From Terriglobia bacterium (GTDB lineage Bacteria > Acidobacteriota > Terriglobia > Terriglobales > Acidobacteriaceae), in the NCBI GenBank assembly GCA_020072585.1, contig JAIQGL010000023.1, positions 1 to 64,000 of the forward strand: 64,000 nucleotides of DNA. The letters run 5' to 3'. The position numbers were made by a program, and so were the translations under genes. The notes below the pieces were generated by a model. It saw only the letters and a program-made list of their open reading frames with translations, was not told the DNA's origin and did not search any database. This document shows, piece after piece, positions 1-8,663 of the stretch. Positions within the stretch are counted from its first letter, which is position 1. The number at the start of each line of letters is the position of its first letter.

Positions 1-77
1 TCTCCTGCCTGTACCCTCGCCACCGCCGCCTGCCAAAACTGCAGCCCGCGTTTCTTGGCCCCTTTTAAATTCGCCAC
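1..77 (-). CDS. 5' fragment of an unidentified gene leaving the left edge
   Basis: A minus-strand reading frame opens with GTG at 77-75 and stays open for 25 codons to the window edge (begins MANLKGAKKRGLQFWQAAVA). The start is supported by AAAAGGAG six bases upstream, a strong Shine-Dalgarno match. The fragment is basic and then amphipathic. It is too short to assign a family; a helix-turn-helix or transposase-accessory N-terminus is conceivable but not demonstrated. It is divergent from the gene at 418. Confidence 0.45.
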   Translation of the reverse strand, partial: MANLKGAKKRGLQFWQAAVARVQAG

Positions 78-417
78 TCGCAGCTCCTTTTCTGCTCTGT
101 GGGGATATTATCTCTGTCTCACTTTCAGGGTGCAGGACACTTGGGCGATCATGCTTCAATTGGCGCAGGGTTCAGCCCTGCCTTTGTGTGTCTTCCTGCC
201 TCTTGCAGGTCATTGGCTTGCCCGGCTCCTGATGCGCATAAACTATTGCAATAAAACGACTTAAGCTAGCACGGCCAGCGACGAAAGTCAAGCGAAAAGT
301 ACACCTTTGAGAGTCCCGTAACCCGCCTCTTCACGCAATCCCCCCATCCTTGATTTGCCCCCGGATGATTTGCCCCGATCTTGATAAGATCGGCTTCGCA
401 CATGAATGGAGAAACCC
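78..417. other. Intergenic region between divergent genes
   Basis: About 340 bases lie between the left-edge fragment and the exported protein at 418. Short open frames here have no convincing ribosome-binding site or recognisable product. The region should hold the two divergent promoters, but I could not pick out a clear -35/-10 pair. I see no repeat or RNA gene. Confidence 0.4.
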
Positions 418-873
418 ATGAAGACCCTCCTGCTTTCTTTGGCCCTGTCATTGTTCGCGCTCCCGCTCGTTGCCCAGGGCGCGCCTCCTCAGGGCTCCGC
501 CGACCAGCCTTACACCATGGAGTACTACTACAAAACCCAGTGGGGACATCAGCAGGAATTCCTGCAACTCTTCCTAAAAAACCACTATCCGCTCCTGAAG
601 AAAGGTGTGGAGAGTGGCCGTATGTTATCGGTGAAGATTGAAACGCCAGCCAACCACATGACGGAAGACGGGCGTTGGGATTATCGCGTGACCATTCGCT
701 TCAAGAACTCCACCGCCGCAACCACCGCCAATCCCGACGAAGAATCCATCATCCGCCAGCTTTGGCCAGACCAGGAGACTTACAAGCGTGAAGAACAGCA
801 CCGCTTCGAGCTCCTGCTGGCCCATTGGGACCTGCCCATTTCTGATGTAACGCCGGCGTCAGGCAAGAAGTAG
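418..873 (+). CDS. Small exported protein, unknown function
   Basis: A 151-aa protein. It starts with a classic signal peptide (Lys, a leucine/alanine core, then LPLVAQG-A), so it is probably exported to the periplasm. The mature part has no cysteines and looks like a compact alpha/beta domain rich in Tyr, His and Glu (YTMEYYYKTQWGHQQEF near the N-terminus), which recalls dabb/NIPSNAP-like ferredoxin-fold proteins; this resemblance is weak. I chose the ATG at 418 over an in-frame ATG at 406 because GGAGA at 408-412 sits correctly for 418. It stands alone, convergent with the SBBP array. Confidence 0.75.
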   Translation: MKTLLLSLALSLFALPLVAQGAPPQGSADQPYTMEYYYKTQWGHQQEFLQLFLKNHYPLLKKGVESGRMLSVKIETPANHMTEDGRWDYRVTIRFKNSTAATTANPDEESIIRQLWPDQETYKREEQHRFELLLAHWDLPISDVTPASGKK

Positions 874-990
874 CCGATTGGCTTGTTGATTCGGTTCCAA
901 CTGCTGTAACGAGATGGCAAAAGGCCAGCTCCACGCTTGGCGCTGGCCCTTCCAAGTCAAAAACCACCCGAACCTCCACGAGTCCCTCCT

Positions 991-3525
991 TCAGTGCGGG
1001 CTCACGGTCACTGATATGGTTTTTTTGAAGAAGACACTGGCTGTATCCAGTCCCTGGACCGTGAGCCGGTGCGTTCCTGCTGGAATAGGCAGGCCCACAT
1101 TGATGGCGGAAAGATGCGCTTCATAAATCTTCTTGCCATCCAGATAGACCTGGGTCAGCTTCACCGGAGTAACATCTGTTGTACCCGCAATGATCCGCAC
1201 GGGCGATGCCACCGTGCTGCCGCTCGCAGGCGAGCAGATCGTCACGGAGCGGTTCACTGTGCTGAGTGCGCACAACGACACGATCTTGGCAACAAACCCA
1301 TCACCACCACCGCGAGACTTTTGCTGGAACGCGCCTGGCGTCACTGCAAAGGTAGAGGATGCAGTGGGATCGCTAAGAATCGTGCCCGTCATGTAAGCGT
1401 TGGTGTCTCGATCTAATGCCACAGCCGGATCAAAATCTCCTCCATTGCCTCCAAGAAAAGTGGAATAGATCAGTTTTCCCGTTGGACTGAATTTCGTCAG
1501 AGTATTGTCCACCGCTCCGGCAAGGACCCGCTGAAAGGCGGTTTGGGTAACGGGAAATGTGTCGATCTGCGTGAAGGCCGCTACATAGGCCTGCCCATCC
1601 GGAGTAACCGCGATGCCCGTGCCCAGAATGCCCCCGTCGAGATATGTGGAGTAAACCAGGCGGCCATTTGGGTTTAACTTGGAGACAAACACATTGGTCA
1701 CGCAAGCTCCCACTACGCCCGGGCAATGCCTTTGGAAGGTCTGGAACGGATTTTTGGTTGGGAAATCCGTTGATGTTGTGGTTCCCGTTACGAAAGCGTT
1801 TCCCAGTGCATCCAGCGCAATAGCTAAACCGCCTTCTTCATCGGTGCCACCCAGATAAGTGGAGTAGATCAGGTGCGATCCCGAAGAGCTGACCTCGGAA
1901 ACAAATGCATCTGTCACTCCGGCGAACACAGGCTGCGCAGTGCCCGCTGTAGTGGGAAAGTCGCTTGCCTGGGTCCCCCCAGTGATAAAGGCGTGGCCTT
2001 CCCGATCTACAGCAATGCCGCTGCCACCCTGAGATCCATGCCCGCCCAGGAACGTGGAGTAGAGCAGTTTTGAGCCGTTGGCATTCAGTTTGGTGATGAA
2101 GGCATTCGCACAACTGCCATCGTTTCTGAGTGCGCATTCGTGCTGGAAGCTCCCCGGTGTGGTGGGGAAGTTGGTGGATTCGGTTCCACCAGTCACGTAT
2201 GCGTTCCCGGAGGCATCAACCGCGATGCCGCCGGGCCCCTCCGCTCCCGAACCGCCCAGGAAAGTCGAGTACACCAACGCCGTGCCGTTGGCATTAAGCT
2301 TGACAACAAAGTCGTCAACCACGCCACCGAAGGTTCTCTGGAATGCGCCTGGGGTGGTGGGAAACTGAGCGGAACGAGTGCTCCCCAAGACATAGGCGTT
2401 GCCGGCAGGGTCCAGGGCAAGTTGCGGGAAGTTGAAGTTGTCCGGTAGAAAAGCGGCAAAAATCAATCGCGAACCCGTAAAGTCCAGCTTAACGATGAAC
2501 GCTGAGCACCCGGTCGGGGTGCTGCTGCCGGTTACCGGAAAGTCTTGCGAGCACGTCTCCCCGGCAACGACCGCACGGTTCTGTGAATCAACCGCGATGG
2601 AACTTCCATTATCGAAGCTGCTGCCGCTCAGAAAAGTGGAGTAGCGCAGCACCGGGTCAATGACGACCGCAGCCCGCCGATCATAACTTCCCAGCCGGAA
2701 CCCAACTTCATTTTTTGCCATAAGCACGTAATCGCCCGAGACCGGCTTGAGTGTCGTTCCGCTGCGCTGGTAAATCTTCGGCTTCTGCTGGATTACATCG
2801 CCCGTGGGAGTCTCAAGTACCAGGTTCCCTTCTCCGTCAATCCGGATGTTCCTGGCGCCAGCGACTGCCAGCTTGATCTGCCCCGGATCGGCTCCAGAAG
2901 CGACGACCAGGTCGTACTCCAGTTCCCGGTTGTTCCCGTAGAAAACCAGATCAATGCCCGGATACAGGCTGTGGTAGCGCACTCGCGCATAGATGGGAAT
3001 CTTCGTCCGCCACTGGTCCGGTTTCCCGGTGAAATAGTTGATGGTGCCCAGCTGCTTGGCTTCGCCGTCTATCGTCGGCGTGGCATTCGCCCCCACGAAT
3101 TTCATCCGCAGCACAGCCGGTGCAATTTGATCCTTCGCTACAGCCGCCTGCGTTGCGTGCGGTCCGATCGGGCGTGGCGGACGGCCCACGGCGAGCACCG
3201 CCTCATCACTCGTCAGCCACAGCGTGCGATTTCCCGCCCGTGCAAGGAACTTCACCCGCGGGTCAGTCTGTCCCCGGTTCGGCTCAAAGCTCAGCGGCAG
3301 ATTGCCGTAGCTTGCCTCAACCCGCAGCCGGGTTGAATCCTGGGCTTCCGCAGGTCCCAAGTTCGTCATGGCTGCTGCGCGCAAAAGGGCTGGTGCGTTT
3401 TGTGGTTGGGCTTGATGTGCCGGCGTGCGGTGCCTGGGAATGTATTGCGCCGCGATCATGCAAAGCGGAAGAAGAATGGAAACCAGGAAAATGGGAACGA
3501 GAGGAACTTTCTTGGGGCGAAGCAT
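991..3525 (-). CDS. SBBP beta-propeller repeat secreted protein, tandem copy 1
   Basis: An 844-aa extracellular or surface protein of unknown substrate. In order: a basic N-terminus and hydrophobic signal segment (about residues 10-30), a conserved N-terminal domain with LPLSFEPNRGQTDPRVKFL (the domain usually paired with SBBP repeats in Acidobacteriota, now called DUF7948), about nine SBBP-type blades with the pattern YSTFLGG...GIAVD..GNAYVTG.T.S..FP, and a C-terminal Ig-like domain beginning C-ALSTVNRSVTI-C. The ATG at 3525 is preferred over the TTG at 3546 because AGGAGGG lies nine bases upstream and this start aligns with the other three copies. It is the most downstream gene of a four-gene tandem array, 61 bases after the next copy's stop. 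No enzyme motif is visible. Confidence 0.9.
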   Translation of the reverse strand: MLRPKKVPLVPIFLVSILLPLCMIAAQYIPRHRTPAHQAQPQNAPALLRAAAMTNLGPAEAQDSTRLRVEASYGNLPLSFEPNRGQTDPRVKFLARAGNRTLWLTSDEAVLAVGRPPRPIGPHATQAAVAKDQIAPAVLRMKFVGANATPTIDGEAKQLGTINYFTGKPDQWRTKIPIYARVRYHSLYPGIDLVFYGNNRELEYDLVVASGADPGQIKLAVAGARNIRIDGEGNLVLETPTGDVIQQKPKIYQRSGTTLKPVSGDYVLMAKNEVGFRLGSYDRRAAVVIDPVLRYSTFLSGSSFDNGSSIAVDSQNRAVVAGETCSQDFPVTGSSTPTGCSAFIVKLDFTGSRLIFAAFLPDNFNFPQLALDPAGNAYVLGSTRSAQFPTTPGAFQRTFGGVVDDFVVKLNANGTALVYSTFLGGSGAEGPGGIAVDASGNAYVTGGTESTNFPTTPGSFQHECALRNDGSCANAFITKLNANGSKLLYSTFLGGHGSQGGSGIAVDREGHAFITGGTQASDFPTTAGTAQPVFAGVTDAFVSEVSSSGSHLIYSTYLGGTDEEGGLAIALDALGNAFVTGTTTSTDFPTKNPFQTFQRHCPGVVGACVTNVFVSKLNPNGRLVYSTYLDGGILGTGIAVTPDGQAYVAAFTQIDTFPVTQTAFQRVLAGAVDNTLTKFSPTGKLIYSTFLGGNGGDFDPAVALDRDTNAYMTGTILSDPTASSTFAVTPGAFQQKSRGGGDGFVAKIVSLCALSTVNRSVTICSPASGSTVASPVRIIAGTTDVTPVKLTQVYLDGKKIYEAHLSAINVGLPIPAGTHRLTVQGLDTASVFFKKTISVTVSPH

Positions 3526-3586
3526 AGTAGTGACCCTCCTGAACAACGTTGAACCAGACTTTCCGAATCAGGATTGCCGCTCTCTT

Positions 3587-6124
3587 TTAGTGCGGGCTTA
3601 CGTTGATGGATATGGCTTTCTTGAAGAACACATTGGCCGTGTCCAGGCCCTGGACCGTGAGCCGATGCGTTCCTGCTGGAATAGGCAGGCCCACATTGAT
3701 GGCGGAAAGATGCGCTTCATAAATCTTCTTGCCATCCAGATAGACCTGCGTCAGCTTCACCGGAGTGATATCTGTTGTGCCTGCAATGATCCGCACCGGG
3801 GAGACCACCGTGCTGCCGCTCGCAGGCGAGCAGATCGTCACCGAGCGGTTCACCGTGCTAAGCGCGCACAGCGCCACCACCTTGGCCACAAAGCCGTCCA
3901 ATTCTGCTATCTGCTCTTGTTGAAAGGCCCCTGGCGTCACTGGAATGCTCCCGAATGGTGGAAACCCCACTGTCCCGGTGAGATAGGCATTTGTGCTCCG
4001 GTCTAATGCAACCCGTGGGCTGCCAACGTCGCCCCCCAGCAAGCTGGAGTAACTCAGTTGTCCCGTAGCAGTGAGTTTTGTAATGAAGATGCCGGCGTTA
4101 GGCGGAGGAAGATCAGGAAAGCGTGATGGGGGCAGGACCCTCTGAAAGGCATTTTGCGTCGCTTGAAAATTAGCGAGGGCGTCTCCTGCTACGTACGCTT
4201 GTCCGTCAGGTGTCACGGCGATGCTTACGCCGCCTCCGTTCGCGATGAATGTGGAGTAAATCAGACCAAGGCTGGGGCTGAGCTTGCTCACAAAGCTACA
4301 GCCCCCAGAGCAGCGGGGTCGAAAGGCGTTCTTCACCGGGAAATTTGTTGACTCCGTGCGTCCCGTCACGAAGGCATTGCCAACCGAATCGATTGCGATG
4401 GCATTGCCCACGTCGGCGCCGCTGCCTCCCAGAAACGTAGAAAAGTTCAGGTGCGACCCGGAGGAACTGACCTGCACGACAAATGCATCCGCACCGCCGG
4501 CAGGCACAGGCTGCGCGCTTCCTGCCGTAGTGGGGAAGTCTTTGGCGTCAGTCCCTCCGACCACAAAGGCATTGCCTGACGGATTGATCGCAATCCCTAG
4601 GCCGCTTTGGGTCCCGTGACCGCCAAGATATGAGGAATATAATGCGCGTGACCCATCGGCGCTGAGCTTGGTCACGAACGCGCTGGCGCAGCTCCCGTCA
4701 TTTTTCAGTTTGCACTCGCGTTGAAAGACACCCGCAGTTACAGGGAAGTTCTTTGATGTGGTGGAACCCGTTACGTATGCGTTGCCGGCAGAATCCGCCG
4801 CGATGCCGGTTGGCGTCTCGTCACCGCTGCCGCCGAGCAAAGTCGTATAAATCAATCTGGTTCCAGTTGGGTTCAGCTTGGCCACCCAGGCATCGGTCCC
4901 ACCGCCAAAGGTTCTCTGGAACGCGCCCGGAGTGGTGGTAACTGCATCCGGATGAACGGCGGTTGCCGCGAGATAAATGTTACCGGCAGCATCGAGCGCC
5001 ATCGCGACATCGTGAATATTGATATTGCCGTCTACAACGAAAGCGGTAAAGACCACGCTGGAACCCGTAAAGTCGAGCTTGGTCACAAAGGCCGCGGGCC
5101 CGGAAACCTCAGGGCCGGTTTCACCCGGGAACGAGTGAGAGTTTGTCCAGCCTGCGACAACGGCGCGATTGGATGAATCAACCGCAATCCCCGTTCCTGC
5201 GTCATTCTCATCGCCCCCGCCTGTGAGATAACTGGCATACCGCAGCACCGGATCGATCACAACCGTCACACGCGGATCATAACTTCCCAGCCGAAATCCA
5301 ACTTCATCTTTGCCGCTGATCACGTAGTCGCCGGCGACCGCGACGAGGTGGGTTCCTTTGCGCTGGTAGATCTTTGGCTTCTGCTGAACCACATCTCCGG
5401 CAGTGGTTTTCAGAACCAGGTTGCCATCCGCGTCGAGGCGGAGATTTTCCGCACCGGAAATCCCAAGCTTGATCTCTGCGGGATCAGCGCCGGGCGAGAC
5501 CACCAGGTCATACTCCAGTTCACGATTGTTGCCGTAGAACACCAGATCGATTCCCGGATACAAGCTGCGGTAGCGCACCCGTGCGTACGTCGGGATTTTC
5601 GTCCGCCACTGCTCCGGTTTTCCCATGAAATAGTTGACCGTGCCTTGCTGTCGGGCTTCGCCTCCAATGCGCGGATTCGCATTGGCCCCCACAAACTTCA
5701 TACGCAGTATCGCCGGCGCGGATTCATTCGCTTGAAGTGATTTTTCTTTTCCCTGATTTGATAGATGCGCTCCTGACCGCCGGCCAACCGCCAGCACTGC
5801 CTCATCATTCGTAAGCCAGAGCATGTGATGGCCAGCATGAGAGAGGAACTTCACCCGCGGGTCAGTCTGTCCCCGGTTCGGCTCAAAGCTCAGCGGCAGA
5901 TTACCGTAGCTTGCCTCAACCCGCAGCCGGGTTGAATCCTGGACTTTCGCAGGGTCTGAGTTCGTCATGGCTGCTTCGCGCAAAATGGCTGGTGCGTTTT
6001 GCGGTTGGACTTGCTGCGATGACCTGCTGTTCCTGGGGATGTATTGCACTGCAATCAGGGAAACCAGGATAAGAATAGAAATGATGAAAATATAATGCAA
6101 CGAAACTTTTTTGGCGCGAAACAT
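3587..6124 (-). CDS. SBBP beta-propeller repeat secreted protein, tandem copy 2
   Basis: An 845-aa paralogue of its neighbours with the same architecture: signal segment, N-terminal domain (LPLSFEPNRGQTDPRVKFLS), SBBP blades and C-terminal two-cysteine Ig-like domain ending in NVSPH. The start is ATG 6124, with AGGAGGG about six bases upstream; a TTG further upstream (6142) is less likely. The last ~270 bases are almost identical to copy 1, synonymous sites included, while the blade region is clearly diverged. It differs from copy 1 in having a longer basic insert (HLSNQGKEKSLQANE) after the N-terminal domain. It is probably co-transcribed with copies 3 and 4 upstream. Confidence 0.9.
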   Translation of the reverse strand: MFRAKKVSLHYIFIISILILVSLIAVQYIPRNSRSSQQVQPQNAPAILREAAMTNSDPAKVQDSTRLRVEASYGNLPLSFEPNRGQTDPRVKFLSHAGHHMLWLTNDEAVLAVGRRSGAHLSNQGKEKSLQANESAPAILRMKFVGANANPRIGGEARQQGTVNYFMGKPEQWRTKIPTYARVRYRSLYPGIDLVFYGNNRELEYDLVVSPGADPAEIKLGISGAENLRLDADGNLVLKTTAGDVVQQKPKIYQRKGTHLVAVAGDYVISGKDEVGFRLGSYDPRVTVVIDPVLRYASYLTGGGDENDAGTGIAVDSSNRAVVAGWTNSHSFPGETGPEVSGPAAFVTKLDFTGSSVVFTAFVVDGNINIHDVAMALDAAGNIYLAATAVHPDAVTTTPGAFQRTFGGGTDAWVAKLNPTGTRLIYTTLLGGSGDETPTGIAADSAGNAYVTGSTTSKNFPVTAGVFQRECKLKNDGSCASAFVTKLSADGSRALYSSYLGGHGTQSGLGIAINPSGNAFVVGGTDAKDFPTTAGSAQPVPAGGADAFVVQVSSSGSHLNFSTFLGGSGADVGNAIAIDSVGNAFVTGRTESTNFPVKNAFRPRCSGGCSFVSKLSPSLGLIYSTFIANGGGVSIAVTPDGQAYVAGDALANFQATQNAFQRVLPPSRFPDLPPPNAGIFITKLTATGQLSYSSLLGGDVGSPRVALDRSTNAYLTGTVGFPPFGSIPVTPGAFQQEQIAELDGFVAKVVALCALSTVNRSVTICSPASGSTVVSPVRIIAGTTDITPVKLTQVYLDGKKIYEAHLSAINVGLPIPAGTHRLTVQGLDTANVFFKKAISINVSPH

Positions 6125-6172
6125 GGGGACCCTCCTGAACAAAACGTATGGAAACGGTACCGCCGCGCTTGA

Positions 6173-8611
6173 TTAGTGCGGGCTCACATTGATCGAAATG
6201 GGTTTTTTGAAGAACACACCGGCCGTATCCAGTCCCTGGACTGTCAACCGGTGCGTTCCTCCTGCTATGGGAAGGTTTACGTTGATGGCGGAGAGTGGCG
6301 TCTCATAAATCTTGATGCCGTCCAGGTAGACCTGCGTCAGCTTGACCGGTGTCGCATCGGTAGTGCCCGCTACGATATTCACCGGTGATTTCACCGTGCT
6401 GCCGTTTCCAGGTGAACATATCGTTACTGAGCGATTCACTGTGCTGAGCGCGCAGAGCGATACGACCTTGGCTACAAAAGCGTCGCTATCGCCTCCACCG
6501 AATTTCTGCTGGAATGCCCCCGGAGTAACGGGGAATCCGGCAAGAGCGGTGCCGGTGACGTACGCGTTCGTGTCTCGGTCCAGCGCCACAGCGGGGGGCT
6601 GGAAAGATGTAGCCGTTCCAAGATAGCTCGAGTAAATGATTTTTCCCGTGGGATCGAGCTTGGTCAGAAAATTGTCGAGCTCCCCGGTAAGCACCCTTTG
6701 GAAAGCGGTTTGAGTCGTGAAGAAGGTTGCTGAACTTGTGACACCTGTCACATAGGCCTGGCCTTCTGGCGTAACAGCAATACTCCTGGCAGTCCCGCCC
6801 GTGAGGTTCCTGGCATAAAGCCGGTTGCCGCTGGCGTTCAACTTGGTCACAACGGACCCGCTCGCGACAAAAGCGTTTCCAGCGGAATCTAGTCCGATGG
6901 CCTGTTCCCCGCTGAGGACGCCTGCATTCAGAAACGTGGAGTAAATAAGATGGGATCCGGAAGAGCTGAGTTCGGAGACGAACGTGGCGCTGCCCCCCGG
7001 AAATACAGGCTGCGCGGTGCCCGCTGTGGTGGGAAAATCGGCTGCTTCTGTGAATCCAGTCACAAAGGCGTTGCCCGTCCTGTCCACCGCGATTCCTTCG
7101 CCGGGCTGGAACCCATTCGTACTACCACCCAGGAAGGTAGAGTAGAGCAAGCCTGAGCCACTTGCGTTGAGCTTGGTAACAAAGGCATTTTCGCAAGTGA
7201 CATCGAAGAGTTTGCAGTTCCGCTGGAATGCTCCGGGGGTGGTGGGGAAATCCCCAGAGGAGGTGTCCCCGGTAATGTACGCATTTCCCGAGGAATCGAC
7301 GACGATGCTATGCCCTCCGTCCCGTCCGTTCCCACCCAGGAAAGTCGAGTACACCAGGGCGGTCCCATTGGCATTCAGCTTAGTGACAAACGCGTCGAAG
7401 TCACCGTGAAGTTCGGTTTGAAATGCCCCTGGGGTAGTGGCAAAGGCACGGGATTCAACGACTCCGGTGACGTAGGCGTTGCCTGCAGAATCCAGCGCCA
7501 GACCCAGTTTCCCAAGATCTAAAATTGAACCTATAAGCAAACTGGAATAGATCAGCCGCGAACCTGTGAAATCAAATTTGGTTATGAACACTTCCGGTAA
7601 AAAACCTCTGCTGGTCGTTGCCGGGAAGTTGGATGAAACTGTAGTGCCGGCAACCACGGCCCGATTAGAGGAATCAACAGCAATCGCTCGGCCTGCATCG
7701 AAGCTGTTTCCGCCCAGAAAAGTCGCGTACCGCAGCACCGGATCAATCACGACCGCCCCTCGCGGGTCGTAACTTCCCAGCCGGAAGCCAACTTCGTCCT
7801 TACTGTTGATTACGTAGTCGCCCGCGACTGCGACGAGACTGGATCCTTTGCGCTGGTAGATCCTGGGTTTCTGCTGAATCAAATCCCCGGCAGGGGTTTT
7901 CAGGACCAGATTACCGTCCGGGTCAAGGTGCAGATTTTCCGCGCCGGAAATCCCAAGCTTGATCCGCCCCGGATCGGCGCCAGGAGAAACCACCAGGTCA
8001 TACTCCAGTTCACGGTTGTTGCCATAGAAAACCAGATCAATGCCCGGGTACAGGCTGCGGTAGCGCACACGCGCATAGGTGGGAATCTTCGTCCGCCACT
8101 CATTCGGCTTCCCCGCGAAATAATTGATCGTGCCCGACTGTTTGGCTTCGCCTGCAATGCGAGGGTGGGCATTTGCCCCGACGAATTTCATTCGTAAGAT
8201 CGCCGGCGCACTTTGATTCTCCTTTGGAGCAGCGGCTTGCTTCGTGTCGGGTCCGATCGGGCGCGGCGGACGGCCCACCGCCAGCACCGCCTCATCACTC
8301 GTCAGCCAAAGCGTCCGATGGCCGGCATGAGAGAGAAACCTCACCCGCGGATCGGTCTGTCCCTGGTTTGGCTCAAAGCTCAGCGGCAGATTTCCGTAAC
8401 TGGTCTCAACGCGTAATCTGTCTTCATCCTGAATTGCTCCGGCGTTGGCAGCGGAGAGCACCGCCCTGGGCCCGGGAGGTCCAATTTGAGTCTGACCATG
8501 TGGGTTCGGCGTTCCGTGCCTGGCTACTCGTTGCCACGCAATCAGGCAGACCGGAAGAAGAATGGAAACAATGGAAAGTGAGAGCAAATGGAATTTCTTG
8601 GAGCGAAGCAC
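6173..8611 (-). CDS. SBBP beta-propeller repeat secreted protein, tandem copy 3
   Basis: An 812-aa paralogue, the shortest of the four. Same domain order: membrane-spanning signal segment, N-terminal domain (LPLSFEPNQGQTDPRVRFLS), SBBP blades, C-terminal Ig-like domain. One blade is shortened (around VVTKLNASGNRLYARNLTGG), which accounts for the smaller size. I place the start at GTG 8611 rather than TTG 8632 because AGGAGGG is nine bases upstream and the encoded VLRSKKF aligns with MLRPKKV, MFRAKKV and MHRPNKF of the other copies. The gap to copy 2 is only about 50 bases, so an operon is likely. Confidence 0.9.
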   Translation of the reverse strand: MLRSKKFHLLSLSIVSILLPVCLIAWQRVARHGTPNPHGQTQIGPPGPRAVLSAANAGAIQDEDRLRVETSYGNLPLSFEPNQGQTDPRVRFLSHAGHRTLWLTSDEAVLAVGRPPRPIGPDTKQAAAPKENQSAPAILRMKFVGANAHPRIAGEAKQSGTINYFAGKPNEWRTKIPTYARVRYRSLYPGIDLVFYGNNRELEYDLVVSPGADPGRIKLGISGAENLHLDPDGNLVLKTPAGDLIQQKPRIYQRKGSSLVAVAGDYVINSKDEVGFRLGSYDPRGAVVIDPVLRYATFLGGNSFDAGRAIAVDSSNRAVVAGTTVSSNFPATTSRGFLPEVFITKFDFTGSRLIYSSLLIGSILDLGKLGLALDSAGNAYVTGVVESRAFATTPGAFQTELHGDFDAFVTKLNANGTALVYSTFLGGNGRDGGHSIVVDSSGNAYITGDTSSGDFPTTPGAFQRNCKLFDVTCENAFVTKLNASGSGLLYSTFLGGSTNGFQPGEGIAVDRTGNAFVTGFTEAADFPTTAGTAQPVFPGGSATFVSELSSSGSHLIYSTFLNAGVLSGEQAIGLDSAGNAFVASGSVVTKLNASGNRLYARNLTGGTARSIAVTPEGQAYVTGVTSSATFFTTQTAFQRVLTGELDNFLTKLDPTGKIIYSSYLGTATSFQPPAVALDRDTNAYVTGTALAGFPVTPGAFQQKFGGGDSDAFVAKVVSLCALSTVNRSVTICSPGNGSTVKSPVNIVAGTTDATPVKLTQVYLDGIKIYETPLSAINVNLPIAGGTHRLTVQGLDTAGVFFKKPISINVSPH

Positions 8612-8663
8612 GGTAGGGACCCTCCTGAGCAAGACTTTCTAAAACAGGGATTGCCGCTCGTTT

